Assembly: GCA_001689515.1 (NCBI GenBank)
Contig: LUJR01000002.1
Span: forward strand, 15,717-75,424
Direction: 5' to 3'
DNA: 59,708 bases
DNA from: Bacteroidales bacterium M7
GTDB taxonomy: Bacteria > Bacteroidota > Bacteroidia > Bacteroidales > Muribaculaceae
Shown here: in pieces, positions 1 to 9,834 of the stretch
Position numbering within the stretch: position 1 is the first letter of the stretch
How the letters are laid out: the number at the start of each line of letters is the position of its first letter
Notes under the pieces: model-generated
What the model was told of the DNA's origin: nothing
What the model saw: the letters and a program-made list of their open reading frames with translations, nothing else
Databases searched by the model: none
Made by a program: the position numbers and the translations under genes

Positions 1-22
1 TCTTTCCTAATAATCCTGGCAT
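1..22 (-). CDS. rplC: Ribosomal protein L3, N-terminal fragment cut by window edge
   Basis: The minus strand from position 22 reads ATG and then codons for M-P-G-L-L-G-K, the usual start of Bacteroidetes L3. It lies 57 bp downstream of rpsJ, where rplC is expected in an S10-type operon. Only seven codons are inside the window, so the call rests on these residues and on gene order. Confidence 0.75.
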
Positions 23-79
23 TTCTTTAGTTAATTTGATTCTTTGATTGGAATTTTTTTAAGTAACGGTAACAGTGTC

Positions 80-385
80 TCAGACCTTGATTTCAACCTC
101 AACACCGCTGGGAAGCTCGAGCTTCATGAGGGCGTCTACAGTCTTGGCTGAAGAGTTGTAGATGTCAATGAGACGCTTGAAAGCTGAAAGCTGGAACTGC
201 TCGCGGCTCTTCTTGTTGACGAAAGTCGAGCGGTTAACTGTGAAGATGCGCTTGTGAGTAGGCAGGGGTATGGGACCCGAGATTACCGCACCAGTCGATT
301 TCACGGTCTTGACGATCTTCTCAGCCGATTTGTCGACGAGGTTGTAGTCGTAAGACTTGAGTTTGATTCTGATTTTCTGGCTCAT
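80..385 (-). CDS. rpsJ: 30S ribosomal protein S10
   Basis: This 101-residue protein has the normal length and sequence of S10 (starts MSQKIRIKLKSYDYNLVD, contains GPIPLPTHKRIFTVNRS, ends SGVEVEIKV). S10 is a small-subunit head protein and also the NusE subunit of antitermination complexes. It sits 24 bp downstream of fusA and ahead of rplC, so it links the str genes (rpsL-rpsG-fusA) to the S10 cluster in one transcription unit. No tuf gene lies between fusA and rpsJ. This order is common in Bacteroidetes. Confidence 0.98.
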   Translation of the reverse strand: MSQKIRIKLKSYDYNLVDKSAEKIVKTVKSTGAVISGPIPLPTHKRIFTVNRSTFVNKKSREQFQLSAFKRLIDIYNSSAKTVDALMKLELPSGVEVEIKV

Positions 386-409
386 ATTTAGTTGAATGAA
401 AGTATTTGC

Positions 410-2536
<2,127 letters not shown>

Positions 2537-2625
2537 TTTAAAAGGGGAATCGTTGTTTTGGGTATATTATCAATGATGGTTTCAGCCTACTTGCTTAAGC
2601 ACATTTGATGAATACTGTCTGTTTA

Positions 2626-3102
2626 TCAGAAGCGGAAGTGGGCGAAAGCACGGTTGGCCTCAGCCATCTTGTGCATGTCTTCCTTGCGCTTGTATGCGCC
2701 ACCCTGTTCGTTGTAGGCGTCTACGATTTCCGCAGCGAGCTTGTCAGCCATAGTCTTGCCGCCGCGCTTGCGGGCGTAGAGGATAAGATTTTTCATTGAT
2801 ATCGATTCCTTGCGGTCCGGACGGATTTCGGTGGGGACCTGGAAGGTTGCACCGCCTACACGGCGAGACTTAACCTCCACTTGAGGAGTGATATTCTCGA
2901 GAGCTTTCATCCAGATTTCCAGAGGAGTCTTCTCCTCGTTGGGAAGCTTGGACTTCACGATGTCAAGCGATGAGTAGAATATGGTGTAGCTTGTCGATTT
3001 CTTGCCGTCATACATGAGGTGATTGACGAACTTTGACACTCGTACATCGTGGAAAACGGGATCGGGGAGAACCACCCGTTTCTTAGGCTTAGCTTTTCTC
3101 AT
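2626..3102 (-). CDS. rpsG: 30S ribosomal protein S7
   Basis: This 158-residue primary 16S rRNA-binding protein of the small-subunit head starts MRKAKPKKRVVLPDPVFHD and ends with the typical MHKMAEANRAFAHFRF. Its length is normal. It lies 249 bp downstream of rpsL and 89 bp upstream of fusA in the same direction. In E. coli S7 represses its own operon by binding RNA between rpsL and rpsG. The long gap here could serve the same purpose, but that is inference. Confidence 0.98.
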   Translation of the reverse strand: MRKAKPKKRVVLPDPVFHDVRVSKFVNHLMYDGKKSTSYTIFYSSLDIVKSKLPNEEKTPLEIWMKALENITPQVEVKSRRVGGATFQVPTEIRPDRKESISMKNLILYARKRGGKTMADKLAAEIVDAYNEQGGAYKRKEDMHKMAEANRAFAHFRF

Positions 3103-3351
3103 TGTGAGTTTTGCGTAGTTTTATCGTTTTAAGAGCTTCTTGGTTGCTGTCATCTTCATCTTCAACGCTGAGGTCCTCTGACCGGCGTTTACTCAACCGT
3201 GATATGTTAGCCTTCCAAAAACCTCGGTAAAACGAGATGTTTTACTTTGATTTTTATTAGTTTGCGCCGCTTCTGTCATCAGGGCTCGCCGGCGGCACGG
3301 GAGCTTTGTAAGGAAAAGTGGTTATGACCTCGTGGTCAGGCGTAACGGTGA
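3103..3351 (-). promoter_or_regulatory. Long rpsL-rpsG intergenic leader
   Basis: These 249 bp separate two genes of one ribosomal operon whose other spacings are 24 to 89 bp. I see no start-to-stop frame with a recognisable product and no TAnnTTTG promoter. There are GC-rich complementary stretches, for example around 3281-3300. The place matches the S7 autoregulatory site of enterobacteria, but the sequence is not obviously related to it. It may be a structured translational control region or simply spacer. Confidence 0.3.
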
Positions 3352-3732
3352 TTACTTGGACGCCTTAGGACGCTTGGCACCGTACTTCGAACGACGCTGG
3401 GTGCGATCCTTCACGCCGCTTGTATCGAGAGTACCGCGAACGATGTGGTAACGCACACCGGGGAGGTCCTTGACACGACCGCCGCGCACGAGCACGATAG
3501 AGTGCTCCTGAAGGTTGTGGCCTTCACCGGGGATGTAGCTGTTGACTTCCTTGCCGTTTGTGAGGCGGACACGAGCCACCTTACGCATAGCCGAGTTAGG
3601 CTTTTTGGGGGTGGTAGTGTAGACGCGCACGCAAACGCCACGGCGCTGGGGGCATGAATCGAGGGCGGGCGACTTGCTCTTGTCCTCAAGTGCCACGCGA
3701 CCTTTCCTTACTAACTGCTGAATTGTAGGCAT
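3352..3732 (-). CDS. rpsL: 30S ribosomal protein S12
   Basis: This 126-residue decoding-centre protein starts MPTIQQLVRKGR and carries the conserved loops CPQRRGVCVRVYTTTPKKPN and GEGHNLQEHSIVL. Lys in TPKKPN and in the GGRVKDLPGVRY loop mark the streptomycin-resistance positions, and both have the wild-type lysine. It is the first gene of the str operon. A promoter matching the Bacteroidetes consensus lies about 150 bp upstream (3885-3916), giving a leader of roughly 145 nt. Confidence 0.98.
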   Translation of the reverse strand: MPTIQQLVRKGRVALEDKSKSPALDSCPQRRGVCVRVYTTTPKKPNSAMRKVARVRLTNGKEVNSYIPGEGHNLQEHSIVLVRGGRVKDLPGVRYHIVRGTLDTSGVKDRTQRRSKYGAKRPKASK

Positions 3733-3884
3733 ATTAGTCTCTTTTGTTGCTTAATAGATGATTGTTATTTCGTTTTGATCGATTCTTTTCCTATGCGGTC
3801 AAACGACACATAATCTGCACCGTCCGCCCTGACTGACAACCAGTTAGAGGCGAATCGGAGCAACACGTGCCTATTTTTCCGATG

Positions 3885-3916
3885 CAAAGGTACAACATAT
3901 TTTTCTAAAAATCAAA
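3885..3916 (-). promoter_or_regulatory. str operon promoter (TTTG-N20-TACCTTTG)
   Basis: On the minus strand TTTG (3916-3913) is followed after exactly 20 bp by TACCTTTG (3892-3885). This is a full match to the Bacteroidetes sigma-ABfr consensus. The predicted transcript starts near 3880, leaving a leader of about 145 nt before rpsL. The rest of the 407-bp gap between rpsL and the C10 peptidase gene holds the inverted repeat at 4051-4102. I see nothing else in it. Confidence 0.85.
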
Positions 3917-4050
3917 CACTTTGCACTTTTTTGACGCTTTTTATCACCGCCTCGCCGTCACCATTTTTTCAACATCTGCATTCAAGATATTTCACGATTA
4001 CGAATGCCTCTACGATAAGTTTATTTTGCGAACTGACGGGCGTATAAAAC

Positions 4051-4102
4051 GAGAGTGTTGCAAAACCCCGGTAATATATACCCCTAGCTCTGCAACACCC
4101 TC
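4051..4102 (-). terminator. Inverted repeat after the C10 peptidase gene, possible terminator
   Basis: Twelve-base arms (GAGAGTGTTGCA at 4051-4062 and TGCAACACCCTC at 4091-4102) pair with one G-U wobble. They enclose a second weak pairing of CCCCGGTA with TACCCCTAG. It starts about 40 bp past the end of the peptidase gene and would separate it from the str promoter. Only a short T run follows on the minus strand, so termination strength is uncertain. Confidence 0.5.
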
Positions 4103-4139
4103 ATTCATCAGGAAGCCTATGGCTCCAAGCCTTCAGGTG

Positions 4140-6452
4140 TTACATAACAAATACCTTGGACACGCGTCCGTCAGAAGACTTCCGCAGATATACACCTCCA
4201 CCCACAGGGCGCGAAGGCAGACAGAATCCGTTCAAATCATAATATATACCGTCAGACCCTTCTGCGGAATCCTCAAATACAGAATTCACACTCAGAGGTG
4301 CATCGACATCAATCTTAGCTTCCATTATGACATAGCCGTTTTGGTCAAAGAACACGAGCCGATAGGGTCCTGCTGACAAAGCGGCAGGAACCATCTCCTT
4401 GAACGTCAAAACAGCCGACGAGTTAGACGGCACTGTCACCTGCTGCAAAGCATAGGCAAACTTGTGCTCACCTGCCGATGTACACAACACAGCCGTGACA
4501 GAGATGGTTTCATCGGTGGGCAGAGTGCTGACCAGACGGATCTGCACTATCGACTCCGACCCAGCGACTATCGGGTTAGGCTCGGCACCTATCGCATCTC
4601 CTGATATTTCACCAACATCTGTCACGGCAATCTCCTGCGGCTCACCTATATAATTTCCTAATCCGTCTTTAAACACGAGATAATAGTCTCCGGCTGCCAC
4701 CTTGCTCAGCCTGCCGCGGAACGAGGCGCCAACAACCCCATACGCCGGCACATCCACCTCCACAGGAGCAAGGGCTGCCACCACATCAAATGTTCCGTCA
4801 TCATCCAAATCACAGATTGAAGGTGTAATGACCGCATGCTGGGCAACAGAATACGAGCTGCTGACCTCGACACTGAAAGCGTATTGCATCCACGACTCGA
4901 AGCCGTTCTTTATGTCAATGTTTTCGACCGACAGAGTTTCTATATCCACGCCCTCACTACTGATGCTCAATGCGACATACGAGGGGTCGTAATAATAGGT
5001 CCGGATGGACTCCCATGCACCTCCATTGACCATATATACCGGATAAGCCCTGTATGAGCCATCGGCAAGGTCTGACGGGATGGCAACGGTGAAGGCTTCA
5101 TAGCCGTCACCAGGTTCAATCTCATCGTCCACGATATCACTGGCAACATACGACACATCATCTGGTGTAGACAAACCTACCAACTTAAGTCCAAAGGTAA
5201 AACGCGAGGTATTATCACCAAAGTTGACGAATGCTCCGCCATCTACACTTATCGCCACATTGCGGTCGTCATCCGCTTCCGCATCTATGTTTCCAGTAGC
5301 ACCGATATAAGCTGCCGGAGCTATAGAGCCAGGCACTGGACGCCTCACCCCGAACACGGCATTCTGTCTGTAATTATATTTACCGCTGCCGCCTCCTATG
5401 CCAGTATCCTGAGGATTGAGCGCATCCAACTTGAAATAACCGTCATATGCGCCGCTCCACCCCCAGTTAATGTGGAAGTAGCCGTCTTCATAGCCGTCGC
5501 ACACAAACGAATGTCCGCCATCCTTGGAGTTGCCTCCATAGATCACCGGCAACCCTTCCTCCAAGTTTCCATACAGCATGGACTCCCATTCGTCCATGCT
5601 GTAGTAGTCGCGGTACTCAAAACGCGCACCCTTGTCATAGTCAAAATGATTGACCAGAGCACCAGGGATATTGGAGTACAGCGCACCCGAACCTCCAGCT
5701 GCAGCCACATCATAATCCATCTCCACCGAGTAGCCGCACGCCTTCATGAGAGTGGCTACAGCCTCACGCTGTTCGGGAGAGCCATAAGAGGCAGTGGGAT
5801 ATGAGTCAAGCATGCCGCCCCAGTCAAACACCGTTTCTCCAAGACTCATCGACAATCTAACACCGTTCCAGTCATACGATGCTATGCCTTGCCCCTGAGA
5901 AGGCCATTTATGATAGTTCATCACCTGTGCCATGGCAGTGGCTACGCATCCCGTGACAGTCCTCTCTCCGTCTATTTCCGGGCAAAGAAGATTGTAGGGC
6001 TCCGACTGGTCCCATTTTGTGCTTAGAAGCGGAGATATGGCAGTGCGCCCGGCAGACGTCGAGGACGATATGTAAGTTGGCTTATCATTAGCGGCAGCCC
6101 ACGCAATCTGGCTCACATATCCGTCAAGCCACCATTTCATCGACGGAGGCATTGCGCTCATATCCACAACAGGAGAGTCAATGTAACCGAGCAGGGGTAT
6201 CGACACATCGTCAGCACCGACAAACAAGGTCATGCCATCCATGACAAACGCATAACAAGCCGGAACCCCTTCAGTATCGCTCCATGTATGCACCAGTCTC
6301 GGCGCGGCAGTTGAAACATTTCCGCCGATACGTCGGCAATCACTCTTCGAAACACGTCCGATGGCTTCGGAAGGAGACAATGTACGGCTCCATCCCGCCA
6401 ACACTCCGGTCAGTACAAACACAGCAAGTAAACAAATCTTCATTGGCTTCAT
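4140..6452 (-). CDS. Secreted C10-family (streptopain-like) cysteine peptidase
   Basis: This 770-residue protein begins with a Sec signal peptide (residues 1-22, hydrophobic LLAVFVLTGVLAG). A Spi-like inhibitory prodomain follows to about residue 130, then the C10 catalytic domain. The nucleophile is Cys169 in TGCVATAMAQVMNYH and the histidine is His314 in GGHSFVCDGY, followed by the family signature HINWGWSG. Beyond residue 370 come several beta-rich domains and a short C-terminal tail (YYDLNGF...GGGVYLRK) like those of other exported proteins in this window. Relatives are streptopain of Streptococcus pyogenes and the interpain and Bfp proteases of Bacteroidales, which cut host or dietary protein. 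A consensus promoter lies 39 bp upstream. The TPR/AraC regulator gene lies just upstream in the same direction. Confidence 0.93.
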   Translation of the reverse strand: MKPMKICLLAVFVLTGVLAGWSRTLSPSEAIGRVSKSDCRRIGGNVSTAAPRLVHTWSDTEGVPACYAFVMDGMTLFVGADDVSIPLLGYIDSPVVDMSAMPPSMKWWLDGYVSQIAWAAANDKPTYISSSTSAGRTAISPLLSTKWDQSEPYNLLCPEIDGERTVTGCVATAMAQVMNYHKWPSQGQGIASYDWNGVRLSMSLGETVFDWGGMLDSYPTASYGSPEQREAVATLMKACGYSVEMDYDVAAAGGSGALYSNIPGALVNHFDYDKGARFEYRDYYSMDEWESMLYGNLEEGLPVIYGGNSKDGGHSFVCDGYEDGYFHINWGWSGAYDGYFKLDALNPQDTGIGGGSGKYNYRQNAVFGVRRPVPGSIAPAAYIGATGNIDAEADDDRNVAISVDGGAFVNFGDNTSRFTFGLKLVGLSTPDDVSYVASDIVDDEIEPGDGYEAFTVAIPSDLADGSYRAYPVYMVNGGAWESIRTYYYDPSYVALSISSEGVDIETLSVENIDIKNGFESWMQYAFSVEVSSSYSVAQHAVITPSICDLDDDGTFDVVAALAPVEVDVPAYGVVGASFRGRLSKVAAGDYYLVFKDGLGNYIGEPQEIAVTDVGEISGDAIGAEPNPIVAGSESIVQIRLVSTLPTDETISVTAVLCTSAGEHKFAYALQQVTVPSNSSAVLTFKEMVPAALSAGPYRLVFFDQNGYVIMEAKIDVDAPLSVNSVFEDSAEGSDGIYYDLNGFCLPSRPVGGGVYLRKSSDGRVSKVFVM

Positions 6453-6490
6453 GATAACAATCTGATTAATAAAATTTGATCAAAGCGGCG

Positions 6491-6520
6491 CAAAGGTATA
6501 TCTATCATACCGTCACGCAA
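6491..6520 (-). promoter_or_regulatory. Promoter of the C10 peptidase gene
   Basis: TTG (6520-6518), a 19-bp spacer and TACCTTTG (6498-6491) on the minus strand match the Bacteroidetes consensus. The leader to the ATG at 6452 would be about 35 nt. The peptidase therefore can be transcribed separately from the upstream regulator gene. Confidence 0.8.
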
Positions 6521-6613
6521 TGGCAACCAGACAGTTAACACTCCGCAGAAAACACCATACAACTCCGCGGGAAACATCTATGATGAAGCCAGGAACTTCT
6601 ACTGCGCTACAGG

Positions 6614-8386
6614 TCAGGCATTGCCCATAGCTTCTTCCCTATCCCTGAACTCCGACGGCCGCATACCGTATTTCTTATAGAATCGGTCATAAAAAGCCGA
6701 TTTTGACATCTGTGATTCTTTGGCTACAGCCTCAAAACTCCATTGAGGATTCTGACGCATCAGCTTCACAGCATGGTCAAGACGGCAATCTTGTATGAAC
6801 TGCGGGAAGCTGCATCCAGCAAACTCCTTAAACAACAACGGGAATTTATTGACCGGTACGTGAAATCTTGCAGTCAGTTCCCGTTTGGTCAGGTCAGTGC
6901 GCAGATACAGCTGTTCGCTGAGTATTCCATGAGACATACGATCCCACAGTTCGCGGTCACGTTCGCCAAGTGACTGGCTGGACGACTCCTTTTCATCGCC
7001 CTTTCCATCCGTTCCATCACAGGCATCATGCAGCCTGTCACGCAGCCTGATATTCTCCGCCTGACGCAGATACAGCCGATGCTTTGATTCCGACAGTTCG
7101 TCAATGGTTTTCACCATTGCCTCGTTCTTCCTGTTAATAAGACGGTTATATCTGACCATCCGGCAGATGAATACCACAGCTCCGATAAGCACAATGAGAC
7201 CGAAAGCGATGATCACGTTGCGCATCCTTATTGACGAATTCTGATGCTCTATACGCAACGCTTGTTCATTGGTTTTGTATATTTCAGCAAGCTCCAAAGC
7301 CTTGCCGTCCCTTTCCCTGCGTCTCAATGTATCCGTCACATTGTCGATGGCATTTAGCACAGCGTTAGCCGACCGCCAATCACCCAATCCCTCATATGCC
7401 TGCTGCTCTCTGCGCAAATGGGCATCTATGTAACTGTAGCTGACCGTATCAGCGTTAGCCTGCCAGAAATCCTTTTCCCTTGACAGATAATACAAAGCCT
7501 CCTTGAACCGTCGTGCCGAAATCAGATACGGGATGCGCATAGCCTCCCCTTCGGGAGTACGTGAATATTCAGTAGCGCGATACCTCTCAATCGATTTATC
7601 CGCCTCATCGTATTCACCTTTCTTTCCATAAATATAAGCCTTCATAGCCTCTACGCTGGCTATACGCATGTCTACCAGCCCATCAGGGACATCAGTAGAA
7701 GTCTTCAGCACCTCAAGAGCCCTGTCATATTCAGGCATCAACGTCAATGCATCATCATATCTGCCATCATCACACATAGCATTCATGGTCACACCGATAG
7801 CATAGATATAATCATCGGCATGCTCATATCCGGAGCTAGCATCAAACTTTCCACCCAGCATCTGCAACGCTCGCTTGAAGTGTACGAACGCATCATCTGC
7901 CCGCTCCATCTCCATCAGGTTCATTCCCATGGTGATGTGCAAATTGGCTTCAGCATCGTTCATCAGGCTGTCCTTGGCGACCTTAAGCCCTTCGGCACAA
8001 AAGCGCATGCTTGCATCGTAATTGCCATTAGCAAGGTATTCATCGGCTATGAGGTCTATAAGCCTGAGAAAATCAGTGGCATTAGAGCTCGCCTCAGGCT
8101 GACGGTATGCCTCAAGGTTATAATGAAGAGCGTTGTTGTAGTCCGACAGACCGTTATGAAAAGCGAGTCCTCGCAAAGCAGCTATTTCATAGGGAGATAC
8201 AACATCTGCCGATTCTGCCGTGTCAAGCAATGCCAAAGCCTTCCGAGGATTGCTTATCGTCAGGGACTGTATGTGCGGCACCGTCAATGCCCCGCTCGCG
8301 GAGCCCTCGGCACGCTCAGAGCCATCAGGCTGACAAGCTACCATGATGCCACATATCAACACTATCCAATATAATATCCTTTTCAT
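6614..8386 (-). CDS. Membrane-anchored TPR sensor with C-terminal AraC-type DNA-binding domain
   Basis: I start this 590-residue protein at the ATG at 8386 because it begins a clean lipoprotein-like or N-anchor signal (MKRILYWIVLICGIMVACQ, lipobox Cys18). A further in-frame start 18 bp upstream exists. Residues about 40-370 are helical TPR-type repeats, expected outside the inner membrane. A strong transmembrane helix (IIAFGLIVLIGAVVFICRM) lies near residues 388-410, followed by a short linker and an AraC/XylS helix-turn-helix near residues 490-585 (WSFEAVAKESQMSKSAFYDRFYKKYG). The design suggests a one-component receptor that passes a periplasmic signal to DNA. The next gene downstream is the secreted C10 peptidase, a natural candidate target. 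The ligand is unknown. Confidence 0.85.
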   Translation of the reverse strand: MKRILYWIVLICGIMVACQPDGSERAEGSASGALTVPHIQSLTISNPRKALALLDTAESADVVSPYEIAALRGLAFHNGLSDYNNALHYNLEAYRQPEASSNATDFLRLIDLIADEYLANGNYDASMRFCAEGLKVAKDSLMNDAEANLHITMGMNLMEMERADDAFVHFKRALQMLGGKFDASSGYEHADDYIYAIGVTMNAMCDDGRYDDALTLMPEYDRALEVLKTSTDVPDGLVDMRIASVEAMKAYIYGKKGEYDEADKSIERYRATEYSRTPEGEAMRIPYLISARRFKEALYYLSREKDFWQANADTVSYSYIDAHLRREQQAYEGLGDWRSANAVLNAIDNVTDTLRRRERDGKALELAEIYKTNEQALRIEHQNSSIRMRNVIIAFGLIVLIGAVVFICRMVRYNRLINRKNEAMVKTIDELSESKHRLYLRQAENIRLRDRLHDACDGTDGKGDEKESSSQSLGERDRELWDRMSHGILSEQLYLRTDLTKRELTARFHVPVNKFPLLFKEFAGCSFPQFIQDCRLDHAVKLMRQNPQWSFEAVAKESQMSKSAFYDRFYKKYGMRPSEFRDREEAMGNA

Positions 8387-8392
8387 GCAATG

Positions 8393-8400
8393 CAAATATA
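8393..8400 (-). promoter_or_regulatory. TATATTTG -7 element abutting the regulator start
   Basis: The minus strand carries TATATTTG ending only six bases before the chosen ATG at 8386. If used, transcription would begin at or next to the start codon, giving a leaderless message. No good TTTG/TTG lies 19-20 bp upstream, so this is a half-match only. Confidence 0.45.
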
Positions 8401-8472
8401 GCACTTCTTAACCATATCCAGCCACCATTTGTTATACATTAGATATACATACTCCTTACAGTCCTATCATAT

Positions 8473-8937
8473 ATGGAAAAATTACCTCCCTTAGAGAAAG
8501 TTTACGAAGCCTGGAGCGCGATTGCCGACCAGCGCGTGGCGATGACAGAAACACCATCCGACGATATGGCATCGGGCAATGCCGTAGTGGCATCGTCTGA
8601 CGGTGAAAAGCTCTACCACGTCAACTGGGACGGCGACACTTACGCCTCAGATGACAACGCTACATACTGGCAGAGATATGCCGGATACCCGGTCATCGCG
8701 GTGCTGATGTTGCAAGGACGGCTGCCTCTCGACATCCCTGAGTCAAATCTGTGGAGCGGCATAAACTGGCATCAGCTCAACGAAGCCAACAAGCGCGATT
8801 ATGCCGCGGCTGCCCGGGAGGCGATGGCTGACAACGGCATAAATCCAGCTATGGCGCAGCAAGAAGCAGATAAGGTAATATCAGCCCTGAAAAACCTGCC
8901 ATTGACATTGAAGCGCAAAAGAACGCCCAGAAATTAA
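8473..8937 (+). CDS. Conserved hypothetical protein
   Basis: This 154-residue soluble, acidic protein has no signal peptide. The core (WQRYAGYPVIAVLMLQGRLPLD, then INWHQLNEANKRDY) looks like a small conserved family of unknown function found in gut bacteria. I recognise the pattern but cannot name a function. The C-terminus is basic (LKRKRTPRN). The ATG at 8473 is the first start and lies 86 bp from the divergently transcribed regulator. A TAnnTTTG element for the next gene begins 13 bp after its stop, so it is probably monocistronic. Confidence 0.75.
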   Translation: MEKLPPLEKVYEAWSAIADQRVAMTETPSDDMASGNAVVASSDGEKLYHVNWDGDTYASDDNATYWQRYAGYPVIAVLMLQGRLPLDIPESNLWSGINWHQLNEANKRDYAAAAREAMADNGINPAMAQQEADKVISALKNLPLTLKRKRTPRN

Positions 8938-8950
8938 TAAAGATTTTTCG

Positions 8951-8958
8951 TAACTTTG
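8951..8958 (+). promoter_or_regulatory. TAACTTTG -7 element before the lipoprotein-addA-uvrC run
   Basis: TAACTTTG fits TAnnTTTG and lies 24 bp before the ATG at 8983. No clear -33 TTG stands at the right distance. It supports starting the lipoprotein at 8983 rather than at the upstream TTG at 8956, which would lie inside the promoter. Confidence 0.55.
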
Positions 8959-8982
8959 TTATTAAACATCCAATTTCGAAGC

Positions 8983-9429
8983 ATGAAACAGAAATACCTT
9001 CACGGATTCCTATGGAGCATGTGCCTGGCAGCAAGCATCATCCTTGCCGGATGTAAGCAGACATCGGCACCGTCGCTTGCTCAGGAGGCGCAGACTGCCT
9101 TTGACAATGGCGACCCTGAAAGAGCGCGGGAACTATGCGACGAAGCCATGACAGCCGAAGACACCCAGTGCCTATCCGCATCCCAACTCGCCCAGCTCTC
9201 TCTTATATACATGAAGATAGCCGACAAGGACGAGCATGATGACGGCGAAACTGTTGGACTGGCTGTCAATGCCTATGAGCGCGCCATTGACGCATCGCCC
9301 GACAGCGCATTGCTCTATTATTCATCAGTGGACTATGACGACACTCGCCATGTCAAGATGCTGCTGCAAGTAGTCCGAGGGCTGGAACTGCCTGACTCAT
9401 GCCTGACCGACGAACCTCAAACCGACTGA
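8983..9429 (+). CDS. Small lipoprotein with TPR-like helices
   Basis: Starting at ATG 8983 this is a 148-residue protein with a lipoprotein signal (MKQKYLHGFLWSMCLAASII, lipobox LAGC near residue 25). The mature part (residues 26-148) is acidic and helical, with a pattern like one or two tetratricopeptide units (AQTAFDNGDPERARELCDEA and AVNAYERAIDASPDSALLYY). It should sit in a membrane facing the periplasm or the surface. The SUI1 gene follows after 9 bp, so it probably leads that operon. Its specific role is unknown. Confidence 0.75.
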   Translation: MKQKYLHGFLWSMCLAASIILAGCKQTSAPSLAQEAQTAFDNGDPERARELCDEAMTAEDTQCLSASQLAQLSLIYMKIADKDEHDDGETVGLAVNAYERAIDASPDSALLYYSSVDYDDTRHVKMLLQVVRGLELPDSCLTDEPQTD

Positions 9430-9438
9430 CACAACGAC

Positions 9439-9792
9439 ATGGACTGGAAAGACGCATTATCACAATTACAAAACGACACACCCGAACTACAGGCTTCCGC
9501 CGAAGAAGACGCCGACACCCCTGTCACTGACAGCGACCCGCTCACACATGCCATAAACAGCCAGCGCGGACGGCTCGTCATAGAGATGGAGCGGAAAGGA
9601 CGTGGTGGCAAAACCGCCACCATAATCAGCGGATTTACGACCGATGACGATGCCGTGAGTCTTGTAGCAGCGCATCTCAAAAAGTCGCTCGGTACAGGCG
9701 GCAGCTCACGCGGTGGCGAGATACTCATACAGGGCGACCGCCGTGAGGCAGTCCGCGACACCCTGCGCCGCATGGGCTTCAAGACCAACTGA
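9439..9792 (+). CDS. SUI1/eIF1-family translation factor (YciH type)
   Basis: This is a 117-residue protein. The SUI1 fold fills residues about 40-117: KGRGGKTATIISGF, then LKKSLGTGGSSRGGEILIQGD and DTLRRMGFKTN at the end. These glycine- and lysine-rich segments are the family signature. Bacterial YciH proteins bind near the decoding site and affect start-site fidelity. The first 35 residues are an acidic linker (ASAEEDADTPVTDSD). It lies 9 bp after the lipoprotein gene and 42 bp before the AddA-like gene. Confidence 0.9.
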   Translation: MDWKDALSQLQNDTPELQASAEEDADTPVTDSDPLTHAINSQRGRLVIEMERKGRGGKTATIISGFTTDDDAVSLVAAHLKKSLGTGGSSRGGEILIQGDRREAVRDTLRRMGFKTN

Positions 9793-9834
9793 TCCCCACC
9801 CCTCCAATCATCACCACAACATATCCACTCCCCT

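Noticed and set aside
3733..3884. Riboswitch or protein-binding leader ahead of rpsL
   Set aside because: The 145-nt leader has no recognisable conserved riboswitch core, and I could not draw a convincing stem set by eye.
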